DNA of 64,000 nucleotides from Polaribacter ponticola (GCF_026191475.2 NZ_JAOSLC020000003.1:248001-312000); one strand, 5' to 3'. Counted from the stretch's first letter, positions 37,122 to 47,496 are shown. Notes: generated from the sequence alone by a model not told the origin. Program-made: numbers and translations.

Positions 37122-38435
37122 ATGGCAAATAACATAAAGAATCAAGCAGACATATTAGCGAAATTAAAAATTGATGCTTTAAACCCAATGCAAATAGAAG
37201 CATTAGAGGTAATTGAAAGTAGTGCAAATACAATTTTATTGTCTCCTACAGGTACAGGAAAAACATTAGCATTTTCATTACCGCTTTTAAAAACTTTAGA
37301 TCCAGAAAGTAAAGAAGTTCAAGCTTTAATTTTAGTTCCATCTAGAGAGTTAGCTATTCAAATAGAACAAGTAATTCGTTCTATGGGCTCTGGTTATAAA
37401 GTAAATGCTGTTTATGGTGGTAGACCAATGTCTAAAGATAAAATAGAACTTAAACATACTCCAGCAATTTTAATTGGAACTCCAGGTAGAATTTCAGATC
37501 ATTTTTCGAACGATCGTTTTTCAAAAAAATATATTAAGACCTTAGTTTTAGATGAGTTTGATAAGTCTTTAGAAGTTGGTTTTGAGTATGAAATGAGAGG
37601 AATAATCAATCAATTACCTGCTTTAAGTAAACGTATTTTAACGTCTGCAACACAAGGAGTTGAGATACCTGGTTTCGTAAATTTAAACAAACCTAAAATA
37701 GTAAATTATTTAAAAGCAAAAAGAACTTCTCAATTAGCCTTTAAATCGGTAGTATCTCCAAGTAAAAATAAATTAAAAACACTATTAAATTTAATTCAGC
37801 ATATTGGAAATGAACCAGGAATTATATTCTGTAACTTAAAAGATAGTATTTTAGAAGTTAGTGATTTCTTAGAAAGAAATAAAATAAGTCATGCTTGCTT
37901 TTCTGGAGGTATGGAGCAAAAAGATAGGGAACGCGCTTTAATTAAATTTAGAAATGGAACTTGTCAGTTATTAATTGCAACGGATTTAGCAGCAAGAGGT
38001 ATTGACATTCCAGAAATGAAATACATTATTCATTTTGAATTACCTAAACATGAAGAGGAATTTATACACCGAAACGGCAGAACAGCCAGAGTTAATGAAA
38101 AAGGTACTGCTTATATTTTAAGATGGAGTAACGAAAGGTTACCTGAATTTATCAAAGATTCTAAACCTGCAGATATTTCTAAGAAAGCACATCATATTCC
38201 TCAATATTGGGAAACATTATTTATTTCTGGAGGAAGAAAAGATAAGATTTCTAAAGGGGATATTGCAGGTTTATTTTTTAAACAAGGTGGTATTAATAAA
38301 GATCAATTAGGTACTATTGAGTTAAAACCAGATTGTGCTTTTGTTGCTGTACCATTATCAATTGCAAATGACTTGGTAGAAAAATTAAACAATACCCGTT
38401 TAAAAAAGAAGAAAGTAAGAGTTACCCTTTTATAA
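37122..38435 (+). CDS. DEAD-box helicase, DbpA-like, with variant motif II (DEFD)
   Basis: 437 residues starting 2 bp after the previous stop. Motif I is [12 protein letters not shown], Ia is PSRELAIQ, Ib is TPGRISDH, motif II is DEFDKS rather than DEAD, III is SAT, V is [12 protein letters not shown] is HRNGRTARV. The last 75 residues ([20 protein letters not shown] onward, to VRVTLL) match the DbpA-type RNA-binding domain that recognises 23S rRNA helix 92. It would act in 50S assembly. The DbpA call rests on the C-terminal domain; the motif II variant keeps both acidic residues needed for Mg-ATP. Confidence 0.9.
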   Translation: MANNIKNQADILAKLKIDALNPMQIEALEVIESSANTILLSPTGTGKTLAFSLPLLKTLDPESKEVQALILVPSRELAIQIEQVIRSMGSGYKVNAVYGGRPMSKDKIELKHTPAILIGTPGRISDHFSNDRFSKKYIKTLVLDEFDKSLEVGFEYEMRGIINQLPALSKRILTSATQGVEIPGFVNLNKPKIVNYLKAKRTSQLAFKSVVSPSKNKLKTLLNLIQHIGNEPGIIFCNLKDSILEVSDFLERNKISHACFSGGMEQKDRERALIKFRNGTCQLLIATDLAARGIDIPEMKYIIHFELPKHEEEFIHRNGRTARVNEKGTAYILRWSNERLPEFIKDSKPADISKKAHHIPQYWETLFISGGRKDKISKGDIAGLFFKQGGINKDQLGTIELKPDCAFVAVPLSIANDLVEKLNNTRLKKKKVRVTLL

Positions 38436-38440
38436 TTATT

Positions 38441-39976
38441 ATGAGTGGAAAAAGTCAACATTTAGAAATTGAATCTTGTATTCATACACTTCAAAAATTA
38501 TTGGAGAACACAAATCAGCTTTTTGAATTACCAGAAGCCCAAAGAGTAGCTCTTTTTAAAGCTGCAGGTGAATTATCTAGACCAAATCGTGATGAATTTC
38601 AGCGAAGAAGAAAAGATGCTAAAAAAGCAGCAAAACGTAAAATGATTGCCAAAGATACTCATGCAAGAAAATCTACAGGTATAAGATCTGCTCGTGAATC
38701 TGCTTTATTTGTTGCACCTAAATTATTAACAGCAGCAGCAATACCCGAAGATACACCAGAATTAGAATCACCAAGAAACTGTTACGTTTGTAAAACTGTT
38801 TTTACCAAATTACACCATTTTTATGATACAATGTGTACAGAATGTGGCGATTTAAATTATGCAAAGCGTTTTCAAACTACCGATTTAAAAGATCAAGTTG
38901 CTGTAATAACGGGTTCTCGTTTAAAAATTGGATATCATATTACGTTAATGTGTTTGCGTTCTGGCGCAACAGTTGTAGCTACAACACGTTTTCCTGCAGA
39001 TTCTGCTATTCGTTTTGCCAAAGAAGAAGATTATAAAGACTGGAGTCATCGTTTACATATTCACGGCTTAGATTTAAGACATATACCAAGTGTAGAAATT
39101 TTCTGTAATTATATAGAACAAAAATACGATCGATTAGATATTTTAATTAATAATGCTGCACAAACGGTAAGAAGACCATCTGGTTTTTATTTTCATTTAA
39201 TGGAGAATGAAAAAAAACCGATCAATAAATTACCAAAATTAGCTCAAAGATTATTAAAAGATCATGAAGGGTGTTTAAAAGAGCTATCTAGTTTAAGTGT
39301 TTCTACATCTAAAACGGATAAAAACAATGTTTTACCAGTTACTTGGCACGGTCCAGAACCAGGAATAGGTTTGCGTAATTCGGCAGAATTATCTCAAATT
39401 CCTTATAGTTTTGATAATTCTTTGCAAAATTCAGAAGTTTTTCCAGAAGGAGAATTAGATGCAGATTTACAACAAGTAGATTTAAGAAAAACAAATAGTT
39501 GGCGTTTAAGATTAGGTGAAATTGAAACTACAGAAATGGTAGAAGTACAGTTGGTAAATGCTGTTGCTCCTTTTGTTTTGTGTAATCGTTTATCTAATTT
39601 AATGATGAAAGAGAATACAGGTAAAAAGCATATTATAAACGTTACTGCAATGGAAGGTAAGTTTCATCGTTTTAAAAAAGTTGATAGACATCCACATACA
39701 AATATGGCAAAAGCTGCTTTAAATATGTTAACGCATACTTCTGCATCTACTTTTGCTAAATCGGGTATATATATGAATGCAGTTGATACTGGTTGGGTAA
39801 CAGACGAAGATCCTGTAGAATTATCAAAAAAGAAAGTTGAAATTCACGATTTTCAACCACCTTTAGATATTGTAGACGGAGCTGCTAGAGTTATGGATCC
39901 GTTAATTGATGGTATTAATACTGGTAAACATTGGTGCGGTAAATTTTTAAAAGATTATTTTCCAATAGACTGGTAA
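38441..39976 (+). CDS. SDR-family protein with zinc ribbon and atypical active site
   Basis: 511 residues. The N-terminal 115 residues are charged; a zinc ribbon follows (CYVC ... CTEC, near residues 110-135). Then a Rossmann domain: [15 protein letters not shown] with the NAD(P) loop, [10 protein letters not shown] (the NNAG motif), about 130 residues of insertion, [22 protein letters not shown] (Thr where the catalytic Ser is usual) and [12 protein letters not shown], where Thr replaces the catalytic Tyr of YxxxK. It starts 5 bp after the helicase stop. Zinc ribbon plus degenerate site suggests an RNA-linked or non-catalytic NAD(P)-binding protein rather than a classic dehydrogenase; this is inference. 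Confidence 0.82.
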   Translation: MSGKSQHLEIESCIHTLQKLLENTNQLFELPEAQRVALFKAAGELSRPNRDEFQRRRKDAKKAAKRKMIAKDTHARKSTGIRSARESALFVAPKLLTAAAIPEDTPELESPRNCYVCKTVFTKLHHFYDTMCTECGDLNYAKRFQTTDLKDQVAVITGSRLKIGYHITLMCLRSGATVVATTRFPADSAIRFAKEEDYKDWSHRLHIHGLDLRHIPSVEIFCNYIEQKYDRLDILINNAAQTVRRPSGFYFHLMENEKKPINKLPKLAQRLLKDHEGCLKELSSLSVSTSKTDKNNVLPVTWHGPEPGIGLRNSAELSQIPYSFDNSLQNSEVFPEGELDADLQQVDLRKTNSWRLRLGEIETTEMVEVQLVNAVAPFVLCNRLSNLMMKENTGKKHIINVTAMEGKFHRFKKVDRHPHTNMAKAALNMLTHTSASTFAKSGIYMNAVDTGWVTDEDPVELSKKKVEIHDFQPPLDIVDGAARVMDPLIDGINTGKHWCGKFLKDYFPIDW

Positions 39977-40029
39977 AATAGAGTTACAATTGGTTTATAA
40001 TCTTATAGTAATTTATTAAAAAATTAAAG

Positions 40030-41072
40030 CTACTCTTTAGTAGCAATAATTTCAGCTAAATATTTAGCATCTTTAGAAACACCTCCTAAAGTAGCAGAAC
40101 CTCTAGTAAACATCCAAGGTAAACCAATAAAATAAAGCCCTTCAATATTACTAACTCCTCTATAATTTTTAGGGTAATTATTTTCATCTAATTCTAAACC
40201 TTCTATCCAATTAAAATTAGGTCTATAGCCTGTTGCCCAAATAATATTTTTAATGGAAGAAACTTTACCTGTTTCAAAAAATATATCTTTATTTAGTGCA
40301 TCTTTGGTTCTACCAGTAGAAATTACATTAGCTCTCGAAAGAATTTCTTTAACATTAGTTCCAATAATTGGTTGTGGTAACGAACTTATTTTTTTCCAAT
40401 CCAACTATATTTATTAAAACTTAAAAATCCAACTAAAGTAAACCACCACCAAAGTGTTTTTCCTAGAAATTGTTGCGGTATAGAATTTACTTTGGTTAAA
40501 CCAGAAAAATAAACTTTTCTTGAAGCATCTTTAGAAATTTCGTTTAAAATTTGATAACCAGAATCTCCACCACCTACAACTAAAGCATCACCGTTTTGTA
40601 ATTGGTTTACATTTTTATAGTAATTACTGTGCATTTGAAAAATTTCTTCAGAAATTTTAGTATGACAAGGTGGAGTATAGGGAATATGAAATGGACCCGT
40701 AGCTATAATAACGTTTAGTGCAAGTATTTCTCCATTCTTATAAGCAACGTTAAAACCTTTTTCTGTTTTTGTAACAGCAGTTACAAGCGTATTTAATTGA
40801 ACTGGAATCTGAAACTTTTTAACGTAAGATTTAAAATAATTAGCAACCTCTATTTTTGTAGGATAATGCCCTTTTTTAGCTTTAAACTTTAATCCAGGTA
40901 AATGATTATATTCAGTTGGAGTAAATAGTTTTAATGAATCCCATCTATTTAACCAAGAAGCTCCTATTTCATTTTCGCTATCTATAATTAAAAATTTTTT
41001 ATCTAATTTGGTTAAATGATAAGCCATAGATAAACCTGCTTGTGCTCCTCCAATTATAACATATTCTAACAT
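40030..41072 (-). CDS. FAD/NAD(P)-dependent monooxygenase-like protein (CzcO type), frameshifted at an A7 run
   Basis: About 347 residues after repair. The FAD-binding motif is VIIGGAQAGLSMAYHL (residues 5-20), with the family E/D-G-A-S-W-L-N-R-W motif (EIGASWLNRWDSLKLFTP). The NAD(P) motif is VVGGGDSGYQI. Frame is lost at the T7 run 40389-40395; one added base gives G-K-K-I-S-S-L-P-Q-P and the C-terminal ATG motif IIWATGYRPNF. This is a flavoprotein monooxygenase/CzcO-like oxidoreductase; substrate unknown. It converges with the SDR gene. Confidence 0.86.
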
Positions 41073-41170
41073 TTGCTGATTTATTAAGAATAATACAAAG
41101 GTAGCTACAAAAAAATAGTTTTAATTAAGATATAGTTAATTAATTAAACTTCTCTGTGTATGATTTTAAT

Positions 41171-41811
41171 TTAAAGAGTATAACGTTTCTCTTTCGTAGA
41201 AGAAGCATTTAATATAGTGTTAAATTCTTTTATACTATCAAAGTTTCTTGTAATTGAATTAGATACAGCAATACCAGAAATACCAGTCTCTAAAATAGAA
41301 GAAAGATTACTTATTGTAATACCTCCAGAGCCTATAATTGTTGTTTTGGTATTTAATACATCAATAATTGTAGTAAAACCATTTAAACCTAATTCAGTAA
41401 TAGTATTATTACCTTTGTTTTCTTGGTCTTTAAAAGGATTTAAACAAATATAATCTACATTTTTACTTAGTAAGTTTTTACAATCTTGAATATTATTTGC
41501 TGATGCTCCAACAATTTGCCAAGAGTATAAGTTTTCAATAACATTTATAGTAGAAAAACCAGAATCTTCTATGTAAACACCATCAGCTTTTATTTCTTTA
41601 GCAATTTTAAAATACTCACATATTATTAATCTTGTTTGAAAATGAGCTGTAATTTCTCTGGCTTCTTTTGCAAATTTTAAATATTTTTTTCTGATATGTT
41701 TTTAATATTTAATTGAACCAATTCTGCTCCAGACGAACAAGCTTTCTGAATATTTTCTATATGCTCTTTAGGAGAGTTTCCTTGAGAAATATAATGTAGT
41801 TTCGGAATCAT
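41171..41811 (-). CDS. Divergent ThiE/TenI-like protein, frameshifted at an A7 run
   Basis: About 213 residues after repair. From the ATG at 41811 (MIPKLHYISQGNSPKEHIEN) frame is lost at the T7 run 41684-41690; one added base gives S-E-K-K-Y-L-K-F-A-K-E-A. TIM-barrel landmarks align with ThiE: GAELVQLNIK for VQLRxK, IICEY for IINDR, ADGVYIEDSG for VHLGQ, IIGSGGITISN for the phosphate-binding GGI. Several catalytic positions are changed, so thiamine-phosphate synthase activity is doubtful; TenI-like or other function is possible. It follows the one-domain DEAD relative by 7 bp and is probably cotranscribed. No other thiamine genes are near. Confidence 0.75.
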
Positions 41812-41818
41812 TTCGCTA

Positions 41819-42433
41819 TTATTTTATAACTATTTTTTTTGCATATTGCATAAAATAAGATTCAAAACGTTTTAATAATGGATCAATTTTTTCTGAATAA
41901 ATTACATACTGGCATTTATGAATACTTTGTGTAATAGCCATCAATGCAGTGTAAGAAGCGTTATCTGCCAAAAAAGAAGCATCATCTATACTAAATATTT
42001 TTAATTGAGTAGTGTTTACACCTTCTAATAAAAGTAACTTATTCATAGTTTTAGGTGTTAGGATAAGAATATCTACACCTTCAAAAATTTCTGATTTTAA
42101 TAAATCTATATGCTGTTTATCATCACAAGCATAAACTCTTAAAGATGTATGTCTTGTAAATTTAAAAAAAGCGTCATTAAGTTCTGCAGCTCTTTCATTA
42201 TTGGCAACTAAAACTACTGCTCTAGGGGCTGTACCTACTTCTTCACATTTTAATTTATGCATTGTTGTAAGTATTAAAGATGTAGATTTACCACTACCTA
42301 AAGGAGCTGCACAAAAAACATTAGCACCACTTTTTATTACTGGAATACTTTTAGTTTGAAATAGGGTAGGTGTACTTATTTCTAACTCTGCTAATTTTTC
42401 TTTTATTTCTGAATGTAATTTCTTAAAAGGCAT
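41819..42433 (-). CDS. One-domain, degenerate DEAD-box relative
   Basis: 204 residues from the ATG at 42433. Only the first RecA-like domain is present: a Q-like LEISTPTLFQTKSIPV, motif I APLGSGKSTS, Ia-like ANNERAAEL, Ib-like LTPKTM, and IDDAS where DEAD is expected; motif III is not conserved (YSEK). No second RecA domain follows before the stop. It cannot be a processive helicase; it may bind RNA or partner helicases. An alternative start 39 bases upstream falls inside the -7 element and is rejected. The ThiE-like gene follows. Confidence 0.75.
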   Translation of the reverse strand: MPFKKLHSEIKEKLAELEISTPTLFQTKSIPVIKSGANVFCAAPLGSGKSTSLILTTMHKLKCEEVGTAPRAVVLVANNERAAELNDAFFKFTRHTSLRVYACDDKQHIDLLKSEIFEGVDILILTPKTMNKLLLLEGVNTTQLKIFSIDDASFLADNASYTALMAITQSIHKCQYVIYSEKIDPLLKRFESYFMQYAKKIVIK

Positions 42434-42469
42434 AAAAAATAAACGTTTTTTAAAATCATAAAATGATGG

Positions 42470-42502
42470 CAAAGATACAACTAAAATGATGTAAACGTTT
42501 AC
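42470..42502 (-). promoter_or_regulatory. Promoter with palindromic operator upstream of the degenerate DEAD gene
   Basis: On the minus strand TATCTTTG (42470-42477) is a -7 element, 36 bases before the chosen start. Just upstream lies GTAAACGTTTAC (42491-42502), a perfect 12-base palindrome. Its form resembles LacI-family operators. The bound regulator is unknown. Confidence 0.5.
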
Positions 42503-42772
42503 GAAGTGCTTATTTGAATTATTTATTAAATAGTAATTAGGTTATAAATTATGAATAATAAACAACTTTAAATACCTAATAAATATACTAGCATCAAGAA
42601 TTTGTATACTATTTAGATTAAAAACGATAAGACAAATTTTAATGGAACTTTAAACATCATTTATGAGTTTTTTTACCTCCTTAAATAAAGTACTTAACTT
42701 TAAAAATAAAAAAATAGAATTAGGGTGTAATATTTTAATCTTTTAAGCACTAAATAAGAAAGAGTTAAAAAT
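42503..42772. other. Intergenic region without recognisable gene
   Basis: About 270 A/T-rich bases between divergent genes. No reading frame of note and no strong hairpin; the promoter for the gene at 42773 is not clearly recognisable. Confidence 0.4.
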
Positions 42773-43225
42773 ATGACACTAAAAAATACAATCATCTTTT
42801 TTGAAAGTTTAAACAGGAAAGCAACAAAAAAATCTGAAATTAAGGTTTATAATAAGTTTATAGACATTCTATCAAAATTAGAAAACAGAACATTTAACGC
42901 AAATGAAATTAAATCTATAGAAATGGAATTGGATGATTTAAATTTAAAATCAAATCCTGATAATAAAAATAAATTCTATAAAAAAGCTCTTAGTAAATTT
43001 GAGGATTATTTAAAGGAAGTTTTCTCTTTAACAACAAAAGGACATTATATAAACGCAAGTGTAAGTTTAGGAATTTTATTTGGTGTTGTTCTAGGTGTTG
43101 TTATCGGTGAGCGTTTTGAAAAAGCAATAGGACTTTCTATTGGGATATCTATAGGAATGTTTATTGGCGTATTTATAGGAAAACGTTTAGACGCAAAAGC
43201 CAAAGCAACAGGAAATCTACTATAA
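42773..43225 (+). CDS. Hypothetical protein with C-terminal glycine-zipper membrane hairpin
   Basis: 150 residues. The first 95 are hydrophilic and helical (FYKKALSKFEDYLKEVF). Two glycine-spaced hydrophobic segments follow: SVSLGILFGVVLGVVIG (about 98-114) and AIGLSIGISIGMFIGVFIG (about 119-137), with G-x3-G repeats typical of tightly packed helix hairpins. No enzyme motif. Possibly a membrane-bound stress or pore-like protein; function unknown. It is a single gene before the hydrolase gene. Confidence 0.68.
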   Translation: MTLKNTIIFFESLNRKATKKSEIKVYNKFIDILSKLENRTFNANEIKSIEMELDDLNLKSNPDNKNKFYKKALSKFEDYLKEVFSLTTKGHYINASVSLGILFGVVLGVVIGERFEKAIGLSIGISIGMFIGVFIGKRLDAKAKATGNLL

Positions 43226-43315
43226 TTAGCAGTTAAATAAACTCATAAAAAACACTTTATTTATTTTAAAACTAAAATGCTGAATAATTTTCAGCACTAA
43301 AAAGAACAACCCAAA

Positions 43316-44710
43316 ATGAAAAAAATATTAGCATTCGTAATTGTATTTACATTATCAAATATTAGTCTGTTTTCTCAAGATATTTCTGGAGATTGGAGCG
43401 GAATAGCAAAAAAAGGAAGCAAAGAAATTACCTTTGTTTTTAAAATTAAACATGAAAATTCTAAATACTTAAGTACAATGAGTGTACCAACTTTTAGAGT
43501 TTCTGGTATAAAACCAACAACAACAACTTTTGCAAACGGAAAGTTGATAATTGATGGTTCTAATGTTGGAATGAAATATGAAGGAAGTTTTAATAGTAAA
43601 GCCAATCAGTTTGAAGGGATTTATAAAGAAGGTGGTGTAGAATTACTATTAAATTTAAAAAAAGGTAGTATAAAAATAGACGAAGCTAAAAGACCACAAG
43701 AACCAATAAAGCCTTATCCTTATTATGAAGAAGAAGTGGTTTTTAAAAACAACGAAGCAAACATATCTTTAGCTGGTACTTTAACATTGCCTAATAAAAA
43801 CGGGAAATTTCCAGTAGTAATTTTAATTAGCGGAAGTGGGCCACAAGATAGAGATGAGACTTTTATGGGACATAAACCATTTTTAGTGCTTTCGGATTAT
43901 TTAACAAAACAAGGGATAGGAGTATTGCGTTTTGATGATCGTGGTCAAGGAGAATCTACAGGAGATTTTGGAAATGCCACTACAGAAGATTTTTCTAAAG
44001 ATGTTTTAAGTGCTATTTCTTATTTAAAAACAAGAAAAGAAGTAGATGTAAAAAACATAGGTTTAGTTGGTCATAGTGAAGGTGGTATTATTGCGCCTTT
44101 AGTGGCAAACAATTCTAAAGATGTTGCTTTTATAGTGTTGCTTGCTTCTACAGGTATACTTGGTGAAGAATTATCTGTAATACAATCCAAAACATTTAGA
44201 CAATTTCCTGTAAAAGATGAAGTTGCTTATGAAAAAAACACTAGAAAAGCAATTGCGATTGTAACTTCTAATAAAAGTGACGTTGAGATTGAAAATGAAT
44301 TAACAGCACATTATAATAATTTTATTAGACCCATTTTAACGTCTTTAAATGTACCAGAAGATAAAATTAACTTATTTATAGAAGGGCAGTTAAAAACAAG
44401 TTTAAAACCTTGGTCTCGTTATTTTTTACAATACAATCCTGCAGATGAAATTGAAAAATTAAAAATTCCGGTATTGTCTTTAAATGGAAGTAAAGACACA
44501 CAAGTAAATGCTAAAATGAATCAAGATGGTATTAGAAATGCATTAATTAAAGGAGGAAATAAAGATTATAAAATAGTAGAATTAGAAAATTTAAATCATT
44601 TTTTTCAAGAATGTAAAACAGGTAGAATGGATGAGTATAGAAAAATTGAGCAAACATTTTCGCCAACTGCTTTAAAAGAAATTTCTAGTTGGATTCTTCA
44701 AAAAATATAA
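43316..44710 (+). CDS. Secreted alpha/beta hydrolase (S33/dienelactone-type)
   Basis: 464 residues with a signal peptide (MKKILAFVIVFTLSNISLFS). Residues 25-125 form a beta-rich N-terminal domain found before many Bacteroidota hydrolases (ISGDWSGI, YEGSFNSKANQFEG). The hydrolase domain follows: oxyanion region ISGSGPQDRDE, strand FDDRGQGES, nucleophile elbow LVGHSEGGII with Ser as nucleophile, acid SLNGSKDTQVN, and catalytic His in ELENLNHFFQE. It likely cleaves an ester or peptide in the periplasm. A 7-bp hairpin (43278-43296) lies in its leader. Confidence 0.88.
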   Translation: MKKILAFVIVFTLSNISLFSQDISGDWSGIAKKGSKEITFVFKIKHENSKYLSTMSVPTFRVSGIKPTTTTFANGKLIIDGSNVGMKYEGSFNSKANQFEGIYKEGGVELLLNLKKGSIKIDEAKRPQEPIKPYPYYEEEVVFKNNEANISLAGTLTLPNKNGKFPVVILISGSGPQDRDETFMGHKPFLVLSDYLTKQGIGVLRFDDRGQGESTGDFGNATTEDFSKDVLSAISYLKTRKEVDVKNIGLVGHSEGGIIAPLVANNSKDVAFIVLLASTGILGEELSVIQSKTFRQFPVKDEVAYEKNTRKAIAIVTSNKSDVEIENELTAHYNNFIRPILTSLNVPEDKINLFIEGQLKTSLKPWSRYFLQYNPADEIEKLKIPVLSLNGSKDTQVNAKMNQDGIRNALIKGGNKDYKIVELENLNHFFQECKTGRMDEYRKIEQTFSPTALKEISSWILQKI

Positions 44711-44756
44711 ACGTATTGCAGTTTGTTTTAAGATACTTACAATAGATATAAAACAT

Positions 44757-44801
44757 AAAAAAGGACTAGAAGATGTTATTCTTTTCTTGTCCTTTTTTTT
44801 T
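44757..44801 (+). terminator. Terminator of the hydrolase gene
   Basis: AAAAAAGGAC (44757-44766) pairs with GTCCTTTTTT (44789-44798), with partial pairing inside and a T9 tract. Confidence 0.65.
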
Positions 44802-44878
44802 GTATTTGTAATTACAAAATAACTAAATGTTTATTGTTTAAGTATTTTATCTATTCAATTGTGGTTCTTATCAATCAT

Positions 44879-45583
44879 TTACTTTAAAATTATATTAAGA
44901 TTCGCTTTAAACAATTTACCAATTGGTATTATGTGGTCGTTTAAATGAATTCGATTGCCTTCTATTTTTTTTATATATTTTATTGCAATCGCAAAAGATT
45001 TGTGCACTTGAATAAAATCATTATCTGGCAAAGATTCTAAAATATCAGATACTTTTTCTCGTATCATAATTGTATCTTCTTTAGAAACAATTTTAGTGTA
45101 ATTTCTTGCAGCTTCTATATATATAATGGCATCTACTTCTAATTGTATATAAGATTTATTTTGGCGTAAAAAAATACGTTTTGAAGTGTTTTTTGTTTCT
45201 TCTTGTACAGCATTAGTTATTACTTTAGGTGTTTTTGCTACGTTTGTAACTTTGTTTACCGCTTTTAAAAAGCGTTCTAAACTATATGGTTTTAATAAAT
45301 AATCTAAAACACTTAACTCAAAACCTTCAAGAGCAAACTCGCTATAAGCAGTAGTTACAATAACTTTTGGAGGAGAAGATAATGTTTTTAAAAAATCGAA
45401 GCCTTTTAATTTAGGCATGTTTAAATCTAAAAAAATTAAATCTACTGTATTTGTATTTAAATACTCAATAGCTTCTAAAGCATTATAACAGTTTTTTTGT
45501 AGCTTCATATGAGGAAGCATTTCGCAATATTCCATTATAATTTTATGTGCTATATGTTCGTCATCAATAATTAAATATCGCAT
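44879..45583 (-). CDS. LytTR-family response regulator
   Basis: 234 residues. The receiver domain has acidic residues at IIDDEH, the phospho-acceptor Asp in LIFLDLNMP (near 54), Thr in VTTAYSEF and Lys in LLKPYS. A LytTR DNA-binding domain occupies residues 130-234 (IIYIEAARNYTKI, FIQVHKSFAI). Its start codon overlaps the kinase stop by one base, so the pair is coupled. Likely targets include the divergent ABC exporter promoter (inference from neighbourhood). Confidence 0.93.
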   Translation of the reverse strand: MRYLIIDDEHIAHKIIMEYCEMLPHMKLQKNCYNALEAIEYLNTNTVDLIFLDLNMPKLKGFDFLKTLSSPPKVIVTTAYSEFALEGFELSVLDYLLKPYSLERFLKAVNKVTNVAKTPKVITNAVQEETKNTSKRIFLRQNKSYIQLEVDAIIYIEAARNYTKIVSKEDTIMIREKVSDILESLPDNDFIQVHKSFAIAIKYIKKIEGNRIHLNDHIIPIGKLFKANLNIILK

Positions 45584-46374
45584 TATTTTAATTTTAAAGA
45601 TAGTTTTACTTTATAAATATTTGCATCTGTTTCAAAAGAAAGTGTATGGCTTTTAGGATAAACCAAAGCCAATCTTCTTTTTAAATTTACCAAACCAATA
45701 CCTTTATTTACAGAGATTTGTGCTGCGTCAAAATTATTTTCTATTACAAAATTTACTTCATAATCATTTTCTATTAAACTCATATGAATATAAGCATTTT
45801 CTGCTAAGTTTTCTAAACCATGTTTAAAGGCATTTTCTAAAAGAATAATAAAAAGCAACGGCATAATTTTAGCTTGCGAGTTTACTATTTGATGGTTAAA
45901 TTGAATATCAGATTTTTTATGGTAACGAATTTCTTGAAGCTCAATATAGTTTTGCAAATAATCTAATTCTTCGTTTATTGTTACCCAATCTTTTTGTCCT
46001 TTATAAATACTATATCGCATCATATCAGAAAGCTTTAAAACCATTTGTCTTTCTTTAGAATCTTTTTCCATTAAACCGTATAAATTGTTTAATGTATTAA
46101 AGAAAAAATGAGGATTTACCTGACTTTTTAAGTGCAATAATTCTGTTTTTTCTTTCTCGTTTCTTAATAAAATTACAGATTTAATTTGTGTAAATAACCA
46201 ATGTACAATGGTAATAAATACAACAATAAAGTAAAAGGCAATTAACTCAGAAAACCCTTCAATTTTTCCAAAATAGTCATTAAAGATAATAATTATGACA
46301 CCTATAATTATAAGTGATATTTTAAATAACCTTATTAAATTTTTCTTTTTATTCTCAGATATTTTCAACTTCAT
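45583..46374 (-). CDS. LytS-type sensor histidine kinase
   Basis: 263 residues. Two membrane helices (about residues 13-30 and 38-58) are followed by a His_kinase domain (PF06580) with QVNPHFFFNTLNNL, the phospho-accepting His, and an HATPase region with N box LLENAFKHG and G box NKGIGLVNLKRRL. There is no large sensory domain, so the signal may be membrane state or a partner. It is the first gene of the pair, divergent from the ABC exporter gene with a 232-bp intergenic region. Confidence 0.92.
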   Translation of the reverse strand: MKLKISENKKKNLIRLFKISLIIIGVIIIIFNDYFGKIEGFSELIAFYFIVVFITIVHWLFTQIKSVILLRNEKEKTELLHLKSQVNPHFFFNTLNNLYGLMEKDSKERQMVLKLSDMMRYSIYKGQKDWVTINEELDYLQNYIELQEIRYHKKSDIQFNHQIVNSQAKIMPLLFIILLENAFKHGLENLAENAYIHMSLIENDYEVNFVIENNFDAAQISVNKGIGLVNLKRRLALVYPKSHTLSFETDANIYKVKLSLKLK

Positions 46375-46522
46375 AGATCAATATTAATTAAATATAATGC
46401 TCTATACAAATTAGTTTACAAACAACAGTTTGCAGGGGACAAAACAATTTTAAACAAATACAAAGTGCGTTAATACCTTTTAATAATATTTGTGAAGCAC
46501 TTATAAAGTTGTACATCCCATT

Positions 46523-46556
46523 TTGTTTTTTAGTACTGTAACACATTATAAGTTTG
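46523..46556 (+). promoter_or_regulatory. Possible promoter for the ABC-M1 operon
   Basis: TTG (46523-46525) and TAAGTTTG (46549-46556) with a 23-bp spacer, longer than the usual 19-21 bp. The start site near 46563 leaves a 44-base leader. Confidence 0.4.
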
Positions 46557-46606
46557 CTTAAAATTAACCATTCTGAAAATTATATTCAGAACAAAAAACG
46601 AATAAT

Positions 46607-47494
46607 ATGGAACTCATTATCGACAATTTATCAAAAACCTATGCTAATGGTGTACAAGCACTTCAAAATATTTCGCTAGAAATTCCTACAGGAATGTTTG
46701 GCTTATTAGGACCAAATGGCGCCGGAAAATCTACTTTAATGAGAACTATTGCAACTTTACAAGAAGCAGATAAAGGTTCTATTAAACTAGGAGAAATAGA
46801 TGTTTTAAAACAAAAGAACGAGCTAAGACAAGTATTAGGGTATTTACCACAACAGTTTGGATTGTACCCTAAGTTATCAGCAGAATTTTTATTAAACCAT
46901 TTTGCAATATTAAAAGGGATAAATAATAAAGGTGAGCGAAACGATTTAGTAAATGCACTTTTAATTAAAACCAATTTATATGAAGTAAGAAAACAAAACT
47001 TAAAAGGTTTTTCTGGCGGAATGAAACAACGTTTTGGAATTGCCCAAGCTTTACTTAGTAATCCTAAATTATTAATTGTAGATGAACCAACTGCAGGATT
47101 AGATCCTGTAGAGCGTAATCGTTTTTACAATGTATTAAGCGAAATAGGAGAAAAAACCGTAGTTATTTTATCTACTCATATTGTTGATGATGTGAAGGAG
47201 CTTTGTACAAACATGGCAATTATTAATAAAGGGCAAGTTTGTTTAAAAGGGAATCCGAAGAAAATAATTGAGGATATGAAAGGTAAAGTTTACAAAAAAA
47301 CAATTCATAAGCAAGAGTTAAATAGCTACAAGCAAAATTACCAAGTAATTAGTGAAAGATTATTTTTAGGTAAACCAAACATTCATATTTTAAGTGATGT
47401 GAATCCTGGAGACGGATTTACGCAAATTAATGCAGAGTTAGAAGATGTGTATTTTTCTGAAATTTTTAATAATACAAACGCTAAATCTCATTAA
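46607..47494 (+). CDS. ABC transporter ATP-binding protein
   Basis: 295 residues. Walker A is GPNGAGKST (near 38-46), Q-loop YLPQQFGLY, signature LKGFSGGMKQRFGIAQAL, Walker B LLIVDEPTAGLDP, H-loop LSTHIVDD. The C-terminal 80 residues form an accessory domain (KKTIHKQELNSYKQNYQV). It belongs to the CcmA/NatA exporter ATPase group. The permease gene starts 2 bp after its stop, so the pair form one exporter. Confidence 0.93.
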   Translation: MELIIDNLSKTYANGVQALQNISLEIPTGMFGLLGPNGAGKSTLMRTIATLQEADKGSIKLGEIDVLKQKNELRQVLGYLPQQFGLYPKLSAEFLLNHFAILKGINNKGERNDLVNALLIKTNLYEVRKQNLKGFSGGMKQRFGIAQALLSNPKLLIVDEPTAGLDPVERNRFYNVLSEIGEKTVVILSTHIVDDVKELCTNMAIINKGQVCLKGNPKKIIEDMKGKVYKKTIHKQELNSYKQNYQVISERLFLGKPNIHILSDVNPGDGFTQINAELEDVYFSEIFNNTNAKSH

Positions 47495-47496
47495 TT

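Noticed and set aside
41217..41453. Plus-strand frame with hydrophobic residues in the ThiE-like gene
   Set aside because: It is a shadow of the minus-strand ThiE-like protein, which has recognisable barrel motifs.
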